From Martinezella hainanensis (lineage in GTDB: Bacteria; Pseudomonadota; Alphaproteobacteria; Rhizobiales; Rhizobiaceae): 64,000 nucleotides of DNA. The notes under the pieces were generated by a model, which did not search any database, was not told where the DNA came from, and saw nothing but the letters and a program-made list of their open reading frames with translations. Positions 62,027 through 64,000 of this stretch are shown piece by piece (position 1 is the stretch's first letter; each line of letters begins with the position of its first letter). The translations under genes were made by a program, and so were the position numbers. The stretch is taken from positions 1 through 64,000 of the forward strand of contig NZ_FMAC01000002.1 in NCBI RefSeq assembly GCF_900094555.1, written 5' to 3'.

Positions 62027-63663
62027 TGAAAGCCTTTGCCGACCTTCTCGACCGCCTGGTGCTGACGCCGAGCCGCAACGGCAAGCTGAAGCTGCTGACC
62101 GATTATTTCCGCGATACGCCCGATCCCGACCGCGGCTATGGCCTGGCCGCCATCGCCGCCACGCTTGAAGTGCGCAACGTCAAGCCCGCCATGCTGCGCG
62201 AACTTGTTCTCGAGCGTATGGACGAGGTGCTGTTCCGCTATTCCTATGATTATGTCGGCGATCTCGCCGAAACGATCTCGCTGGTCTGGGACAAGGAGAG
62301 CGACATCGAACGTCCCGCCGGGGAGCAGCCGAAGCTTGGCGAAGTCGTTCGCAGCATGAATGCACTCGGGCGGACCGAGGTGCGCAGTTTCGTTCGAGAC
62401 CTCTTGGACCGGCTGGATACATCAGGCCGTTTCGCCTTCCTGAAGCTTGCGACCGGCGCGATGCGCATCGGCGTCTCGGCGCGGCTTGCCAAGCAGGCGC
62501 TGGCGGAGCTGAGCGGCAAGGACGTGACTGAAATCGAAACGCTGTGGCATGGCCTGCAGCCACCCTATGAAAGCCTGTTCCGCTGGCTGGAGGGCAAGGG
62601 CGAACGGCCGATATTGGCGACGCCGGCGATCTTCCATTCCGTCATGCTCGCAAATCCCGTCGAGCCGGGCGATCTCGATGGGCTCGATCCCAGTGATTTC
62701 GCGGCCGAATGGAAATGGGACGGCATTCGCGTGCAGCTCTCGCGTTCGGGCTCGACGAGCAAGCTCTATTCGCGTTCCGGCGACGATATTTCAGGCGCCT
62801 TCCCCGATATCGTCGACGCGATGAGCTTCGAAGGCGTCATGGATGGCGAGCTGCTGGTTGGCGGCACCGTTCGCTCCAACAGCCCGACGCGCAGCTTTTC
62901 CGATCTGCAGCAGCGCCTCAACCGCAAGACTGTCACCTCGAAGATGCTGGACGAATTCCCCGCCTTCATCCGCGCCTATGATCTTCTCTTCGATGGCGCG
63001 GAGGATGTCCGTGCCCGCGGATTCCTCGATCGGCGCGAGCGGCTGACGGAGATTGTCGAGGCAGCGCCGCACGACCGGTTCGACCTTTCGCCGCTGGTCG
63101 ACTTTTCCTCATGGGAAGAACTCGATCGGCTGCGCTCTTCGCCGCCCGATCCGGTGATCGAAGGGGTGATGATCAAGCGCCGTGATAGCGCCTATCTTGC
63201 CGGCCGCGCCAAGGGTCCATGGTTCAAGTGGAAGCGCGATCCTTACAATGTCGATGCGGTGCTGATGTATGCACAGCGCGGCCACGGCAAGCGATCCAGC
63301 TACTATTCCGATTTCACCTTCGGCGTCTGGGCGATGACCCCAGAGGGCGAACAGCTCGTGCCCGTCGGCAAGGCCTATTTCGGCTTCACCGATGCAGAGT
63401 TGGAAGTGCTCGACAAGTTCGTGCGTAACAATACGGTCGATCGCTTCGGCCCCGTGCGGGCCGTGCGCGCCGATCGCGATTTCGGTTTCGTGCTCGAGGT
63501 GGCCTTCGAGGGTATCAACCGCTCCACCCGTCATAAGTCGGGTGTTGCCATGCGTTTCCCGCGCATCGCCCGGCTGCGGCCGGACAAGCCGCCTTACGAA
63601 GCCGACAGGCTGGAAACTTTGATCGCGATGATTGACGCCAAGGCTCCTGTTGTCGATGAATAG
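62023..63663 (+). CDS. ATP-dependent DNA ligase (exonuclease-associated type)
   Basis: A 546-residue ATP-dependent DNA ligase. The DNA-binding domain (~1-200) is followed by the nucleotidyltransferase domain with EWKWDGIRVQLS, where Lys231 is adenylated, then RSGDDISGAFPDI, MDGELLVGG and EGVMIKRRDSAY. The OB fold ends the protein, with WFKWKRDPYNVDAVLMYAQRG at its start. Together with the exonuclease upstream it forms the core of a repair set that in many bacteria also includes an Lhr-like helicase and a phosphoesterase; neither is adjacent here. Confidence 0.94.
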   Translation: MMKAFADLLDRLVLTPSRNGKLKLLTDYFRDTPDPDRGYGLAAIAATLEVRNVKPAMLRELVLERMDEVLFRYSYDYVGDLAETISLVWDKESDIERPAGEQPKLGEVVRSMNALGRTEVRSFVRDLLDRLDTSGRFAFLKLATGAMRIGVSARLAKQALAELSGKDVTEIETLWHGLQPPYESLFRWLEGKGERPILATPAIFHSVMLANPVEPGDLDGLDPSDFAAEWKWDGIRVQLSRSGSTSKLYSRSGDDISGAFPDIVDAMSFEGVMDGELLVGGTVRSNSPTRSFSDLQQRLNRKTVTSKMLDEFPAFIRAYDLLFDGAEDVRARGFLDRRERLTEIVEAAPHDRFDLSPLVDFSSWEELDRLRSSPPDPVIEGVMIKRRDSAYLAGRAKGPWFKWKRDPYNVDAVLMYAQRGHGKRSSYYSDFTFGVWAMTPEGEQLVPVGKAYFGFTDAELEVLDKFVRNNTVDRFGPVRAVRADRDFGFVLEVAFEGINRSTRHKSGVAMRFPRIARLRPDKPPYEADRLETLIAMIDAKAPVVDE

Positions 63664-63752
63664 GTGAGGGCGATTCCTCACCACAATGTGAGTTGGCCTT
63701 GCCTTTCAACCCGTGCAGATTTGAGCTGCGCCGGGATATTTCGACAGAGCAC

Positions 63753-64000
63753 ATGACCATGTCCGACGACCAAGCATTTCGTCCCAATCGCCGCAGCCTT
63801 CTAGCTGGTATCGCCTTCACGCTTTTTGCCCCCAACATCGTCAGAGCTGCCGACGACAGTACGACCGGAACCAAGCCTGCCGATAACAAGGCCGCCGCCC
63901 GGAATGAGGAGAAGGCCGAAGACGCGCCACCGCAGCTCGCTGGCGACTATGCCAAGGAGCGCCATCTTTTTCGCACCGATCTCCTGAGCAAGGGGCCGGC
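63753..64000 (+). CDS. Exported protein, truncated by window end
   Basis: An open frame from ATG 63753 to the window end (82 codons seen). The N terminus reads MTMSDDQAFRPNRRSLLAGI with a hydrophobic stretch ending FAPNIVRAADD: a Tat-like (RRSLLAG) signal peptide with AxA-type cleavage. A Lys/Glu/Ala-rich linker follows, then YAKERHLFRTDLLSKGP. The family cannot be named from this fragment; an exported hydrolase is one possibility. A second ATG at 63759 is also possible. Confidence 0.6.
   Translation, partial: MTMSDDQAFRPNRRSLLAGIAFTLFAPNIVRAADDSTTGTKPADNKAAARNEEKAEDAPPQLAGDYAKERHLFRTDLLSKGP

Noticed and set aside
1..64000. CRISPR arrays, prophage, conjugative or restriction-modification genes
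   Set aside because: No regularly spaced repeats and no phage, relaxase, Cas or methylase motifs were seen in any gene of the window.

Overview
This window looks like chromosomal DNA of a fast-growing rhizobium (Rhizobiaceae, most likely Rhizobium in the broad sense). The basis is high-GC codon use, a RopA-type porin, a Rhizobium etli-type asparaginase with all its metal and catalytic residues, a betI..betB-betA choline operon, a Tat-exported repeat protein of the TIGR03808 type, and several palindromic intergenic repeats of rhizobial (RIME/REP) style. The only mobile element is the tail of an IS5-family transposase at the left edge. There is no prophage, CRISPR array or integrative element. 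About 58 protein genes, two tRNAs and two candidate leader peptides are supported.

Layout. 1-8 kb: IS5 remnant, CorC/HlyC transporter, pyruvate phosphate dikinase (ppdK), small secreted or unknown proteins, a DUF1499 membrane protein, and a cupin/metallo-hydrolase pair. 8-15 kb: tRNA-Gln(TTG), a polyprenol-phosphate glycosyltransferase coupled to a polytopic membrane protein, tRNA-Pro(CGG), a pentapeptide-repeat protein, then a methionine-sulfoxide repair group (free-Met-R-SO reductase, MsrB, MsrA) ending in a DUF6314 gene. 15-24.6 kb: aroG preceded by an apparent aromatic attenuator, the porin, an MFS/LysR pair, NUDIX, a hisC-type aminotransferase, and a Thr/Ser dehydratase divergent from an ArsR regulator. 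24.8-29 kb: the sulfate-assimilation group cysH-cysD-cysN with a divergent Rrf2 regulator and a Cys-codon leader ORF. 29-35 kb: a ClC channel and the betI-gst-betB-betA operon. 35-48 kb: mixed accessory genes, including HdeD-like, orphan ParD, EAL-CBS-GGDEF, quinone oxidoreductase, MFS with a SufR-like regulator, asparaginase, DeoR/DUF4406, GSTs and LysR. 48-58.6 kb: a leucine/aromatic catabolic operon (indolepyruvate oxidoreductase, isovaleryl-CoA dehydrogenase, both methylcrotonyl-CoA carboxylase subunits, RidA, HMG-CoA lyase, methylglutaconyl-CoA hydratase). 58.6-64 kb: Tat-exported repeat protein, nitrilase-family hydrolase, DNA exonuclease plus ATP-dependent DNA ligase, and a truncated exported protein.

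The most interesting signals are non-coding. First, upstream of aroG a 24-codon ORF carries five Phe/Tyr codons among its first 14. It is followed by a GC stem with a T run and by a competing hairpin, which is the architecture of ribosome-mediated transcription attenuation. Second, upstream of cysH a 29-codon ORF contains Cys-Arg-Cys, and its stop codon touches the cysH Shine-Dalgarno. The Shine-Dalgarno can pair with RNA lying just before the Cys codons, which suggests a cysteine-sensing translational switch. Both were found by eye and have not been computed or compared across genomes.
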